Source: Acidimicrobiia bacterium (GTDB taxonomy: Bacteria; Actinomycetota; Acidimicrobiia; IMCC26256; JAENVU01). From it: 11,107 nucleotides of DNA. The notes beneath the pieces are model-generated. The model saw only the letters and a program-made list of their open reading frames with translations. It made no database searches and was not told where the DNA came from. This document shows, one piece after another, positions 1 through 7,479 of this stretch (position 1 is its first letter; every line of letters starts with the position of its first letter). The stretch covers positions 1 through 11,107 of the forward strand of contig JAENVU010000081.1 in the NCBI GenBank assembly GCA_016650415.1, given 5' to 3'. The translations under genes and the position numbers were made by a program.

Positions 1-782
1 ACCTTGAGGTCTTCGGTACCCGCACCGATGCCGAAGAAGGGCTTCCCGGTCAACTCGCCGGACGTCGCGGCCTCACTCGTGACCGTGAGTTCGCGTTCGG
101 AGCCGTCGCGCTTCACCGTGACCGAGAACTTCGTACCGACCCGCTCGGGCTGCACGATCTGGCCGACCTGGTCTCGAGTCGAGATGCGGCGGCCGTCGAT
201 CGCCACGATGACATCTCCGGTGCGCAGTCCTGCCCGGTCGGCCGGCGAATCGGCCAGCACTTGGAGGACGCGCGCGCCTTTGCCCTCGATCGTGACGTCG
301 TAGCCCAACCGAGCCAGGGCGGCTTCCTTCGCGGCCAGTTGCGATTCCGTCATCATCTGGACGCTCGCTCGATCAACCCGCCCGCGGGGTGCATTGCCCA
401 GGTACTTCTCCTCACCGATGACCTTCGAGTTGTCGTCCCAACTGGCTTGCAGGAACCGCCACAGGTTGGGCCGGCCGTTGCTGACGCGAACGGTGAGCAG
501 CAGCACATCACCATCGTGGCGATAGGTCTTCGTGCCCGAGATCTTGACCAGGTCCTCGATCGGTGTCGCATCTCCGGGCGAGAAGATGACGTACGGGAGC
601 TTGATCCACATCCCGGCAATCCCGACCAACCCGATGATGATCGCGGCGATGACGACGATCCGCGCGGCCGCCGAACGCGGTGGCGCGTGCGGGACCGGCG
701 GAACCGGTGACTCCGGCGGTGGGTTCGGTTGGTCGACAGGCGCGTCGAGAGACGGCGCGGGAGATTCCGAAGAAGCGTCCAT
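1..782 (-). CDS. YlbL-family PDZ protein (probable PDZ-Lon/S16 protease), C-terminus cut by window edge
   Basis: The visible part is the first 260 residues. Residues 1-38 are a Pro/Ser-rich cytoplasmic tail. A single membrane anchor follows at about 40-60, then the sequence KLPYVIFSPGDATPIEDLV, which is characteristic of the YlbL family. A PDZ domain lies at about 155-240 (DSPADRAGLRTGDVIVAIDG). In this family a Lon-type S16 peptidase domain with a Ser-Lys dyad comes after the PDZ domain. It would lie beyond base 1, so catalytic competence cannot be judged here. The ATG at 782 is chosen because the nearest ATG upstream, at about 802, runs into a stop after two codons. No convincing ribosome-binding site precedes 782. 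The gene follows the sortase gene on the same strand after 59 bp, so the two may be co-transcribed. The family assignment is firm. The protease role is known for the family but unseen here. Confidence 0.88.
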   Translation of the reverse strand, partial: MDASSESPAPSLDAPVDQPNPPPESPVPPVPHAPPRSAAARIVVIAAIIIGLVGIAGMWIKLPYVIFSPGDATPIEDLVKISGTKTYRHDGDVLLLTVRVSNGRPNLWRFLQASWDDNSKVIGEEKYLGNAPRGRVDRASVQMMTESQLAAKEAALARLGYDVTIEGKGARVLQVLADSPADRAGLRTGDVIVAIDGRRISTRDQVGQIVQPERVGTKFSVTVKRDGSERELTVTSEAATSGELTGKPFFGIGAGTEDLK

Positions 783-841
783 GGGCGGGCTCAGCCTGCC
801 ATGTGGGCGCGTCACAACGGCGTCAGACCTTCACCCGCCGC

Positions 842-1558
842 TCAGTCGCCCGGACGCGGGCGGGACACGAGTTCGGCCCGCACGACCAATCGCTGCGCCG
901 AACTCCCGATGGGGTGGCACGTGAAGATGGTGAGCGTCCGACCGGGATGCTGGTCGACGATCCAGAGCGCAGTCGGCGCCACGACCTCGACGCTCGTCAC
1001 CGAATAGCGGTACGTGCCCGTGGTATCGGAGAGCACGATGGCGTCCCCCGCGACCAACTCACCGTTCCGGCGGAAGGGTGCCGTGTGAATGCTGCGGTGA
1101 CCCGCAAGGACGAGATTTCCCCAGCCGCCGATCTCCGCGGTTCCCGGCCAATGGGCGGGTCCATGGTCGATCACGACCTGTTCGACGCCTTCGCGGATCG
1201 CCTCGTCCACCCCGGTCTTCGGAATCTGGATCCGCCCGATCTCCACGAGATCCCTCGGCGCCGACGGGTTGGGCAGCGCAGCCGGAACCGGCAACGGTGG
1301 CGGAGGAGGCGGGTGTTCCACGTCCCATGCGGCGGCGGTGAGGCCGGCATCGGCGGCGGGCACGACTGCACGAGCGATCGCGGCGGGAACCGGCAGGACC
1401 GACTCACTCGCGGCGGCACGCCGGACACTCAGGGTCGTGGCGGATTCGGGGGTCGTGGCGACGACGATCACGATCGTCCCGGCCGATGCCACGGCCAGTG
1501 CGGCCGCGCCGTAGCCAATGCGGCGTCGCGCGGCGCGGAGCGTTGCAGCCATTCCCAT
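842..1558 (-). CDS. Class E sortase (membrane-anchored cysteine transpeptidase)
   Basis: Sortases cleave a C-terminal sorting signal (LAXTG-like for class E) and join surface proteins to cell-wall peptidoglycan on the outer face of the membrane. The 238-residue protein has a basic N-terminus, one membrane segment at about 14-35, a proline-rich linker at 83-97 (EHPPPPPPLPVP) and a sortase barrel from about 103. The catalytic His is H154 in LAGHRSIHTAPF, the nucleophile is C214 in LTIFTCHP, and the transition-state Arg is probably R223 in AQRLVVRAEL. HWPGTAEIGGWGNLVLAGHR is typical of class E. All catalytic residues are present and the length is normal for a housekeeping actinobacterial sortase. 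The ATG at 1558 gives a membrane anchor. A second ATG two codons later is equally possible. No substrate with a sorting signal is encoded in the window. The YlbL-like gene follows on the same strand. Confidence 0.93.
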   Translation of the reverse strand: MGMAATLRAARRRIGYGAAALAVASAGTIVIVVATTPESATTLSVRRAAASESVLPVPAAIARAVVPAADAGLTAAAWDVEHPPPPPPLPVPAALPNPSAPRDLVEIGRIQIPKTGVDEAIREGVEQVVIDHGPAHWPGTAEIGGWGNLVLAGHRSIHTAPFRRNGELVAGDAIVLSDTTGTYRYSVTSVEVVAPTALWIVDQHPGRTLTIFTCHPIGSSAQRLVVRAELVSRPRPGD

Positions 1559-2337
1559 GCCTTCGGCATCGGCAGTCTCGGCGACGACCTGTAGCGTCCG
1601 ACCGCATCACCGCTGATACTCCGGCTCCCCCGGCCCCCGACGACCCGGCCCCCGACGACCCGGCCACCGCCGCGGCGTCGGCGGCCCTGGCGGCGCGATA
1701 TGCCGCGGCCGGTCGCACCCATCCGGAGTCCGACATCGACGTCGAGGAATTGTTGAGCGCCGCGCACGGTGCGCCAGACGCTCGTGTCCGGGTCACGGCG
1801 TTGGGCGCACTGGTCCGGATCTCCCCTCCCCGCGCGGCCAGGGATGGGTGGCCACTGGCGGCCGCGGACCCCGATCCGACGGTTCGCCGACGCGCGGCCG
1901 AACTCGCACCTGCGCTCACCACCGTCGCGGCACCACTCCTCATCGCGCTCGTCGCCGATGAGGACCAGCTCGTCGCGGAAGCCGCGTGCTTCGCCGCCGG
2001 GGAGATCGAGTGGTCGGACCGGGATCGCCGCGAGGTCGTCGGCGCGCTCGTGCGGGCCGCGGCCCACGACGATGCGCTCATCCGCGAGTCGGCCGTCGCG
2101 GCGCTGGGCTCGCTCGGAGATCCGGACGGCCTCGACGCAATTCTCGCGGCGTGCTCCGACCGGCCGACCGTCCGCCGCCGCGCGGTCCTCGCCCTCGCAC
2201 CCTTCGACGACCCGCGTGTGGACGCCGCGATCGAAGCCGCTCGCCGCGACACCGACTGGCAGACTCGTCAGGCGGGTGAAGATCTCACTGCCGAGGGGGT
2301 CGGACTCGGCGACCTCAGTGACGAGGACCGTGCATGA
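1543..2337 (+). CDS. HEAT-repeat (PBS-lyase-like) protein, start uncertain
   Basis: HEAT repeats are paired helices that stack into a scaffold, usually for protein-protein contacts; no enzymatic role is implied. With the TTG at 1543 the protein has 264 residues. After a Pro/Asp/Ala-rich head (APDDPAPDDPA), helical repeats run from about residue 78 to the end: ARVRVTALGALVRI, DPTVRRRAAELA, QLVAEAACFAAGEI, ALIRESAVAALGSLGD and PTVRRRAVLALAPFDDPRV. Each has the alternating Ala/Leu/Val and Arg pattern of the family. No signal peptide or membrane segment is visible, so it is probably cytoplasmic. The only canonical in-frame starts (ATG 1486, GTG 1498, TTG 1543) lie inside the divergent sortase gene. 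Repeat-like sequence begins well downstream of all of them. The 3' end overlaps the mreB 3' end by 23 bp, tail to tail. The repeat family is clear; the biological role is unknown. Confidence 0.75.
   Translation: MQPFPCLRHRQSRRRPVASDRITADTPAPPAPDDPAPDDPATAAASAALAARYAAAGRTHPESDIDVEELLSAAHGAPDARVRVTALGALVRISPPRAARDGWPLAAADPDPTVRRRAAELAPALTTVAAPLLIALVADEDQLVAEAACFAAGEIEWSDRDRREVVGALVRAAAHDDALIRESAVAALGSLGDPDGLDAILAACSDRPTVRRRAVLALAPFDDPRVDAAIEAARRDTDWQTRQAGEDLTAEGVGLGDLSDEDRA
1636..1665 (+). repeat. 15-bp perfect tandem duplication inside the HEAT-protein gene
   Basis: The unit CCCGACGACCCGGCC occurs twice back to back, with a degenerate third copy just before it. It encodes the APDDPAPDDPA linker in the N-terminal head of the HEAT-repeat protein. 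The unit is a multiple of three, so copy-number change would keep the frame. Confidence 0.8.
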
Positions 2338-3322
2338 GCATGTCCTCGACCTGATCGAAGATCTCCACGCACCGCCCCGCACCCAGCACGACGCACTCCA
2401 ATGGGGCGTCGACCAGATGGACGGGCAACTTCGTCTCCTGCGCGATGCGCAGGTCCAGCCCCCGGAGCATCCCTCCCCCACCGACGAGATGGATCCCGTG
2501 GAGGATGAGGTCGTGCGCCAACTCCGGCGGAGTCTGCGCCAGCGCGGCGATGACCGCGTCGCAGATGGCGCGCACCTGCTCTTCGATCGCCGACCGCACC
2601 TCTTCGGGCGTCAGGATGACCGTCTTCGGCAGGCCGCTCATGAGGTCGCGACCACGCACTTCGGCTTTGTACTCGTCGGGAGTCGCAAACGCGCTTCCGA
2701 TCGCGAGCTTGATCTCCTCGGCCGTGCGCTCGCCGATCGCGATGCCGTACTCGCGGCGAACGTACGCCTGGATGGCCGCGTCGATGTCGAAGGAACCGAC
2801 CCGCACCGCTTCCAACGCGACGACGCCACGGAGTGAGATCACTGCGACTTCGGTGGTCCCCCCGCCGATGTCGACCACCATGTTGCCGAGCGGCTCATGG
2901 ATCGGGAGCCCGGCACCGACCGCCGCGGCCATCGGCTGTTCCAGCAAATACGTCGACGCGGCGCCCGCGAGACGAGCGGCCTCCAACACCGCGCGCTGTT
3001 CGACGTGGGTAATCGCCGACGGCACGCAGATCAGGACACGCGCCCGAGACAGCCGGGAGACGCCGGCGCGCTGGAAGAGCAGCCGGATCATGCGCTGGGT
3101 GATCTCGTAATCGGTGATGGCACCACCCCGGAGGGGGCGGACCGCGACGATGTACCCCGGCGTTCGGCCGATCATCTGCCACGCTTCGTGACCCATCGCC
3201 AGCACGTCGTTGGAGCGGCTGTTGAGTGCGATCACCGTCGGTTCGTTGAGGATGATCCCTTGCCCCCGGGCGTACACAAGCGTGTTCGCGGTGCCGAGAT
3301 CGATCGCAAGGTCCCTAGCCAG
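2315..3322 (-). CDS. mreB: Rod-shape-determining actin homologue MreB, CTG start
   Basis: MreB polymerises on the inner face of the membrane with ATP and guides lateral cell-wall synthesis. The nucleotide-binding motifs are phosphate-1 DLGTANT (residues 8-14), phosphate-2 DIGGGTTEVAV (about 151-161) and the adenosine motif LVGGGGMLRG (about 279-288). The GTG at 3277 would delete phosphate-1 and leave 320 residues. Reading upstream in frame gives LARDLAIDLGTANTLVY, and the only plausible initiator there is CTG at 3322. That gives 335 residues, the usual MreB length. GAGG lies 8 bases before this CTG. The CTG overlaps the TAG of the small upstream gene by 8 bp, suggesting translational coupling. 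One oddity is Q129 in LLEQPMAAAVGAG, where most MreBs have the catalytic Glu (IEEPMAAA). No mreC or mreD is in the window. Identity is certain and the start is strongly inferred. Confidence 0.95.
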   Translation of the reverse strand: MARDLAIDLGTANTLVYARGQGIILNEPTVIALNSRSNDVLAMGHEAWQMIGRTPGYIVAVRPLRGGAITDYEITQRMIRLLFQRAGVSRLSRARVLICVPSAITHVEQRAVLEAARLAGAASTYLLEQPMAAAVGAGLPIHEPLGNMVVDIGGGTTEVAVISLRGVVALEAVRVGSFDIDAAIQAYVRREYGIAIGERTAEEIKLAIGSAFATPDEYKAEVRGRDLMSGLPKTVILTPEEVRSAIEEQVRAICDAVIAALAQTPPELAHDLILHGIHLVGGGGMLRGLDLRIAQETKLPVHLVDAPLECVVLGAGRCVEIFDQVEDMLMHGPRH

Positions 3323-3485
3323 CGCGCCGACCTCGTGTCCGGGGCGGCGCGTCCGGCGCGAGCGCCTCTCGCCGCGCGGCGAAATCGTCGATCGAGGCGT
3401 TGAGCCCGCGCGGGCCGCGGTGACGCAGGATCACCACGGTGACGCCGATGACCATCAAACCCAACGCGAGGGCCAAGAACTCCAC
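3315..3485 (-). CDS. Small single-pass membrane protein (56 aa) between moaE and mreB
   Basis: A GTG-initiated frame encodes 56 residues, starting MEFLALALGLMVIGVTVVIL (first residue by initiation). Residues 2-20 form one hydrophobic helix. A basic segment RHRGPRG follows, then a polar, arginine-rich tail with NASIDDFAARREALAPD. The positive charges after the helix suggest a cytoplasmic C-terminus. GGAG lies 7 bases before the GTG. The gene begins 3 bp after the moaE stop and its TAG overlaps the inferred CTG start of mreB by 8 bp, so it is the middle gene of a compact unit. I do not recognise a named family. Its position and topology make a membrane-associated partner or modulator of MreB conceivable, but that is inference only. 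It could also simply act as a translated leader for mreB. Confidence 0.75.
   Translation of the reverse strand: MEFLALALGLMVIGVTVVILRHRGPRGLNASIDDFAARREALAPDAPPRTRGRRAG
3331..3334 (-). promoter_or_regulatory. Ribosome-binding site that supports the CTG start of mreB
   Basis: On the minus strand GAGG sits 8 bases before the CTG at 3322. No comparable sequence precedes the GTG at 3277. The site lies inside the coding region of the 56-residue gene, as expected for translational coupling. Confidence 0.6.
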
Positions 3486-3488
3486 TGA

Positions 3489-3980
3489 TCAGCTCCGATC
3501 GGTTGCTGAGAGGCTACGCACATCATGGGCCCCCAGGCCCCAATCAGCCCCACCGGACCAGTGCTCCTGCTTCCAGATCGGCACGGACTCCTTGAGCGTG
3601 TCGATGCAGAACTGGGCGGCCTCGAACGCGTGCGCCCGGTGCGGGCTCGACACGACGACCGCGACCGAAGCCTCGGACAACCCCAGGAAACCGGTGCGAT
3701 GCAGCACGGCGACCCGGGCGAGGTCGGACCAGCGCCCGCGGGCCTGCGCGACAATTTCGGACATCGCGCGGAGCGCTTCGGACTCGTACGCCTCATACGT
3801 GAGACCGGTCACGTCGGCCCGGCCTTCGGCGTGATCCCGGACAATGCCGAGGAAGCTGACGACCGCGCCCGCCTCCGGAACCGACGCCCAGGCCACTGCG
3901 AGTTCGATCGGAAGGCGGTCGGAGTCGAGGGCCACCCAATCGGGCTGTTCCGGCGGGGTCGAAGAGGACACGCGGGCCAT
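3489..3980 (-). CDS. moaE: Molybdopterin synthase catalytic (large) subunit MoaE
   Basis: MoaE, with the sulfur carrier MoaD, inserts two sulfurs into precursor Z (cyclic pyranopterin monophosphate) to make molybdopterin in the cytoplasm. The 163-residue frame shows the family pattern in order: GAVVSFLGIVRDH (38-50), LTYEAYESEALRAM (60-73), VAVLHRTGFLGLSEASVAVVV (90-110), SSPHRAHAFEAAQFCIDTLK (111-130) and ESVPIWKQE (131-139). K130 and K137 match the two active-site lysines of the family. The length is normal, so it looks functional. Two starts are possible: ATG at 3980, or GTG at 3971 (residue 4), which has a TACAAT box placed for a leaderless transcript. No moaD or other cofactor gene is nearby. 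It is the first gene of the unit with the 56-residue gene and mreB. Confidence 0.95.
   Translation of the reverse strand: MARVSSSTPPEQPDWVALDSDRLPIELAVAWASVPEAGAVVSFLGIVRDHAEGRADVTGLTYEAYESEALRAMSEIVAQARGRWSDLARVAVLHRTGFLGLSEASVAVVVSSPHRAHAFEAAQFCIDTLKESVPIWKQEHWSGGADWGLGAHDVRSLSATDRS
3493..3496 (-). promoter_or_regulatory. Ribosome-binding site of the 56-residue gene
   Basis: GGAG on the minus strand lies 7 bases before the GTG at 3485 and decides this start. It lies within the stop-proximal codons of moaE. Confidence 0.65.
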
Positions 3981-3984
3981 TGTA
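3979..3984 (-). promoter_or_regulatory. Putative -10 box for moaE-mreB unit (leaderless GTG start)
   Basis: TACAAT on the minus strand overlaps the first two bases of the ATG at 3980. It is followed by exactly 7 bases and then the in-frame GTG at 3971. This matches the spacing of the divergent TAGAAT box at 4039. If it is real, transcription begins at or near the GTG and the ATG is not translated. No good -35 is visible. Confidence 0.5.
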
Positions 3985-4038
3985 GGGATCACGCCGGACG
4001 AACCCCATGGCCGCGGGTGAACGGCGCGAGCGCGTCGG

Positions 4039-4044
4039 TAGAAT
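4039..4044 (+). promoter_or_regulatory. Putative -10 box (TAGAAT) for leaderless transcript of the HtrA-like gene
   Basis: TAGAAT is followed by 7 bases (CTCCGAA) and then the ATG at 4052, so the usual initiation distance falls on the start codon itself. GTGAAC at 4017-4022, 16 bases upstream, could be a weak -35. No Shine-Dalgarno sequence precedes the ATG. This also argues against the earlier in-frame ATG at 4007. Confidence 0.6.
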
Positions 4045-4051
4045 CTCCGAA

Positions 4052-5269
4052 ATGCCGGGGACCGACGACGACGACGACGAGGCGACCCGGCCGCCCCCCC
4101 ACCCGATGGATCGGACGTGGATCCACCCGTCGGAGCTGTTCGCGGCGCAGCGTTCGCCCGAGAACGCCGTGCCCCCACCTCCCGTGACGCACCGGCGCGG
4201 CTGGCGGCGAGATGCACTGCTCGCACTGACCGCGGGCACCGTCGGCGCCATGGCCACCATCTCGGTCCTCGGCATCGTCGGCGCGTTCGACCGGGAACCG
4301 CCCCGCACCGCCGCCGGCGCCGTGAACGAGACCTCACCCACCGACGCGGCCCAGATCGCGAGTCAGGTCGCACCGGGAATCGCGGCCGTCATCACGACCA
4401 CCGCCGGGGTGGAACGGCGCGGATCGGGCGTCGCGGTGAGCGACCACCAGGTCATGACCACGTCGGCGGTGGTCGACGCCAACAGTCCGGTCGGCGCGGA
4501 GGTCGAGGTCTGTATCTCGAATCGGGCCCGGCACCGTGCGACCGTCGTCGGCCGTGACCCCGTGACGGGCCTGGTTCTCCTGTCGATCCCCACGCTCCGC
4601 TTCGACCCGGCGCGGATGAGCGGTTCCGACCGATTGCGGGCCGGCGACTGGATCGTCGCGGTGGGCCGCACCGACACGAGCGGACCCTGGGTGAGCAGTG
4701 GCGTCGTCACTGCGACCGGCGGGTGGACCGATGACCCGGCGGGAACCAGACACGCAGGCCTCATCAATACCAACGCCGAACTGGTCGACAACGCGCGCGG
4801 TGGCGCCCTGGTCGACCGGGCCGGAAATGTCGTCGGGATCCTGGCCGGCGCGGGATCGGGCCCGACCCGGACGGCCGCCGTCCCCAGCGCCATCGTGGTG
4901 GACGTCGCGCAGCAACTCGAACGCCAGGGCTGGGTGAGCCATGGCGCGCTCGGTGTCCGCGCCGACGACACCAGCGGTGGCGTCGAGGTCGCAGAAGTCG
5001 CGGCGGGTTCGAGCGCGGCCGAGGCGGGGCTACGAGTCGGCGACCGGATCACCGCCATCGATGGCATCCGGACACCGGACACGGCCGCGCTCGTCGTCGA
5101 AGTCCGGCGCCGGTCTGCGGGCCAACGGGTGACGGTGACCGTGGTTCGCGACGGCCACGCCCGGCACCTCCCCGCGGTGCTCGATCGGGCCGAATCCGTC
5201 GGTCCGGACGCCGGGAGCGGGCCGTTCACACCGCCTGCGACGACGCAGCTGGTGGTCGCGACGCCCTGA
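4052..5269 (+). CDS. Membrane-anchored HtrA/DegP-like trypsin-fold plus PDZ protein, catalytic triad absent
   Basis: The 405-residue protein has an acidic head (DDDDDE), the motif RTWIHPSELF (21-30) recalling HPSEL-type motifs of actinobacterial HtrA proteins, one membrane helix at about 54-78, a degenerate S1C chymotrypsin fold (about 97-290) and a PDZ domain (about 297-385, with AAEAGLRVGDRITAIDG). HtrA proteins normally degrade or refold damaged envelope proteins. All three active-site positions are changed here. TNxHVV reads TTSAVV, with A139 for His. DxxTDLAVL reads DPVTGLVLL, with G173 for Asp. GNSGGPLV reads NARGGALV, with R249 for Ser. The fold is kept and the frame is intact, so this looks like a maintained pseudoprotease that binds rather than cuts, not decay. 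The extracytoplasmic location is inferred from the anchor. ATG 4052 is preferred over 4007 because of the TAGAAT box. Confidence 0.85.
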   Translation: MPGTDDDDDEATRPPPHPMDRTWIHPSELFAAQRSPENAVPPPPVTHRRGWRRDALLALTAGTVGAMATISVLGIVGAFDREPPRTAAGAVNETSPTDAAQIASQVAPGIAAVITTTAGVERRGSGVAVSDHQVMTTSAVVDANSPVGAEVEVCISNRARHRATVVGRDPVTGLVLLSIPTLRFDPARMSGSDRLRAGDWIVAVGRTDTSGPWVSSGVVTATGGWTDDPAGTRHAGLINTNAELVDNARGGALVDRAGNVVGILAGAGSGPTRTAAVPSAIVVDVAQQLERQGWVSHGALGVRADDTSGGVEVAEVAAGSSAAEAGLRVGDRITAIDGIRTPDTAALVVEVRRRSAGQRVTVTVVRDGHARHLPAVLDRAESVGPDAGSGPFTPPATTQLVVATP

Positions 5270-5306
5270 TCGGCAGGCCGGTGAGACGACATTGGCCGGC
5301 GGGCGC

Positions 5307-5312
5307 GAGACT
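5307..5312 (+). promoter_or_regulatory. Weak -10-like box upstream of the siroheme decarboxylase fusion
   Basis: GAGACT followed by six bases (GGCGGG) precedes the ATG at 5319. The arrangement resembles TAGACT plus six bases before the GTG at 7492, but the conserved first T is missing. The gene may instead be read through from the HtrA-like gene 49 bp upstream. Confidence 0.25.
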
Positions 5313-5318
5313 GGCGGG

Positions 5319-6368
<1,050 letters not shown>

Positions 6369-6410
6369 GGTCCACGGTCGCACCCGCCCGAGCTTCTCGC
6401 CCCGACGGCG

Positions 6411-6420
6411 CGGGTACCCG
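6411..6420. repeat. 10-bp perfect palindrome between convergent genes
   Basis: CGGGTACCCG reads the same on both strands. It lies in the 58-bp gap between the convergent stops at 6368 and 6427. There is no loop and no T run, so it is not a convincing intrinsic terminator. I see nothing else in this gap. Confidence 0.3.
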
Positions 6421-6426
6421 GAGGGA

Positions 6427-7470
6427 CTACGAACGGCGCGATCGGTTCGCCGCGACCCCCGCTGCGATTCCCGCCGCGGCCACCCCGGCCGCAGCTGCTG
6501 CGATCTTCGGATTGACGCGTGCGGCACGACCGAGCGATTCGTGGGTTTCGAGCAGCGTCTCTTCGTTCGTGTGTCGGGCCTGCCAGCCGATCGATTCGAG
6601 CCGATCGGTGGCGATCACCCACGGGTTCAAGACGTAGGGCAGCACGCTCGGCGGAACGTCGCCGACGCCGGAGCGCCAGCTCCGCGTGAGCAGGCGGCGC
6701 ATGACGTCGAGCGGCACGGCGGGCAACCCACTTCGAGGCATCAGGCTGCCGACATCGTCGGACGCGAGCCAACCCGGGGCGGCGACGTCGAACACTCCCG
6801 GGTGGTCACCCTGCACCACGAGCACCAATGCCGCGACGAGGTCGTCGACGTGGACCACCTGGATCGGTGCACCTTCGCGTCGGATACGAAGTCGGCGGTT
6901 GCCCGCGAACAATCGCGCAAACAGGTGATCGGCACCCGCACCCAACACCGGCGCGGCCCGCAACACCGTCACGACCACGTCCGGGTGCTCACCGTGCCAC
7001 TCGTAGATCAAGCGCTCGACCTCTGCCGCGTGCACCGCCGGCGCGAACCCCGGATTCGGTCGGAGCGGTGAATCCTCCGTCAGCGGCACCGGATTCGTCG
7101 CCCACGCGCCGTAGACCGCGGCGGTCGAGACGCGCACGAACTTGCGCACGCCGACCTTGGCGGCCGCCGCCAAGACGCGTCGCGTCCCCTCGACGTTGGC
7201 CCGCGCCATCAACGCGTCGTCCACGATCGGGTCCACGACCGCCGCGAGATGCACGACAGTCTCGACCCCGGCCAGCAACGACTCGATCTCGTGACCGGCG
7301 ACATCCACGAGGTGCGGTTCGAACCCGGTGGCGCCACGAACCGGGTCACGCACGTCGAGACCGACGACGCGAGCTGCGCCGGACCGCACCAGTTCGGGCA
7401 CGAGGCGGGAGCCGATCAGGCCGGAGGCCCCGGTCACGGCGATGGTGGGGGCGGCAGGAGAATCAGTCAT
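6427..7470 (-). CDS. NAD(P)-dependent epimerase/dehydratase-like extended SDR protein, atypical active site
   Basis: The 347-residue protein begins with a Rossmann fold: VTGASGLIGSRL (12-23, GxxGxxG) for dinucleotide binding, LDVRDPV (38-44), VVHLAAVVDP (72-81) and NVEGTRRVL (92-100). These are typical of extended SDRs that act on nucleotide sugars or steroid-like substrates. STAAVYG (115-121) is the usual Ser/Thr strand. Where YxxxK is expected before AEVERLI, the sequence reads PAVHA (144-148), so the catalytic Tyr and Lys are both absent. Binding or altered chemistry is therefore likelier than classical SDR oxidoreduction. The C-terminus (323-341) is an Ala/Gly-rich hydrophobic run followed by NRSRRS, possibly a tail anchor. 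The ATG at 7470 has AGGGA five bases upstream. The gene is divergent from the DUF2342 gene with a 21-bp gap. The substrate is unknown. Confidence 0.8.
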   Translation of the reverse strand: MTDSPAAPTIAVTGASGLIGSRLVPELVRSGAARVVGLDVRDPVRGATGFEPHLVDVAGHEIESLLAGVETVVHLAAVVDPIVDDALMARANVEGTRRVLAAAAKVGVRKFVRVSTAAVYGAWATNPVPLTEDSPLRPNPGFAPAVHAAEVERLIYEWHGEHPDVVVTVLRAAPVLGAGADHLFARLFAGNRRLRIRREGAPIQVVHVDDLVAALVLVVQGDHPGVFDVAAPGWLASDDVGSLMPRSGLPAVPLDVMRRLLTRSWRSGVGDVPPSVLPYVLNPWVIATDRLESIGWQARHTNEETLLETHESLGRAARVNPKIAAAAAGVAAAGIAAGVAANRSRRS

Positions 7471-7479
7471 GGGCGTCCC

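Noticed and set aside
680..1594. A 304-codon plus-strand open frame opposite the sortase and YlbL-like genes
   Set aside because: The composition is Arg/Gly/Asp-rich, and the opposite strand has a sortase with all catalytic residues.
1404..2481. Two long minus-strand open frames (282 and 337 codons) opposite the HEAT-repeat gene
   Set aside because: Their translations are Arg/Ser/Ala-rich with no recognisable family, and the plus-strand frame has clear HEAT repeats.
4007..4051. Earlier in-frame ATG (4007) for the HtrA-like protein
   Set aside because: The added residues (MAAGERRERVGRISE) do not resemble the acidic head typical of such proteins, and the TAGAAT box would then lie inside the coding region.
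3489..4373. A 294-residue upstream-extended version of MoaE
   Set aside because: The first 131 residues are Arg-rich and antisense to the HtrA-like gene. The MoaE fold begins after 3980.
6369..6426. Intrinsic terminator between the convergent siroheme decarboxylase and SDR genes
   Set aside because: Only a 4-bp stem (CGCC/GGCG) and the loop-less palindrome CGGGTACCCG are present, with no T run on either strand.
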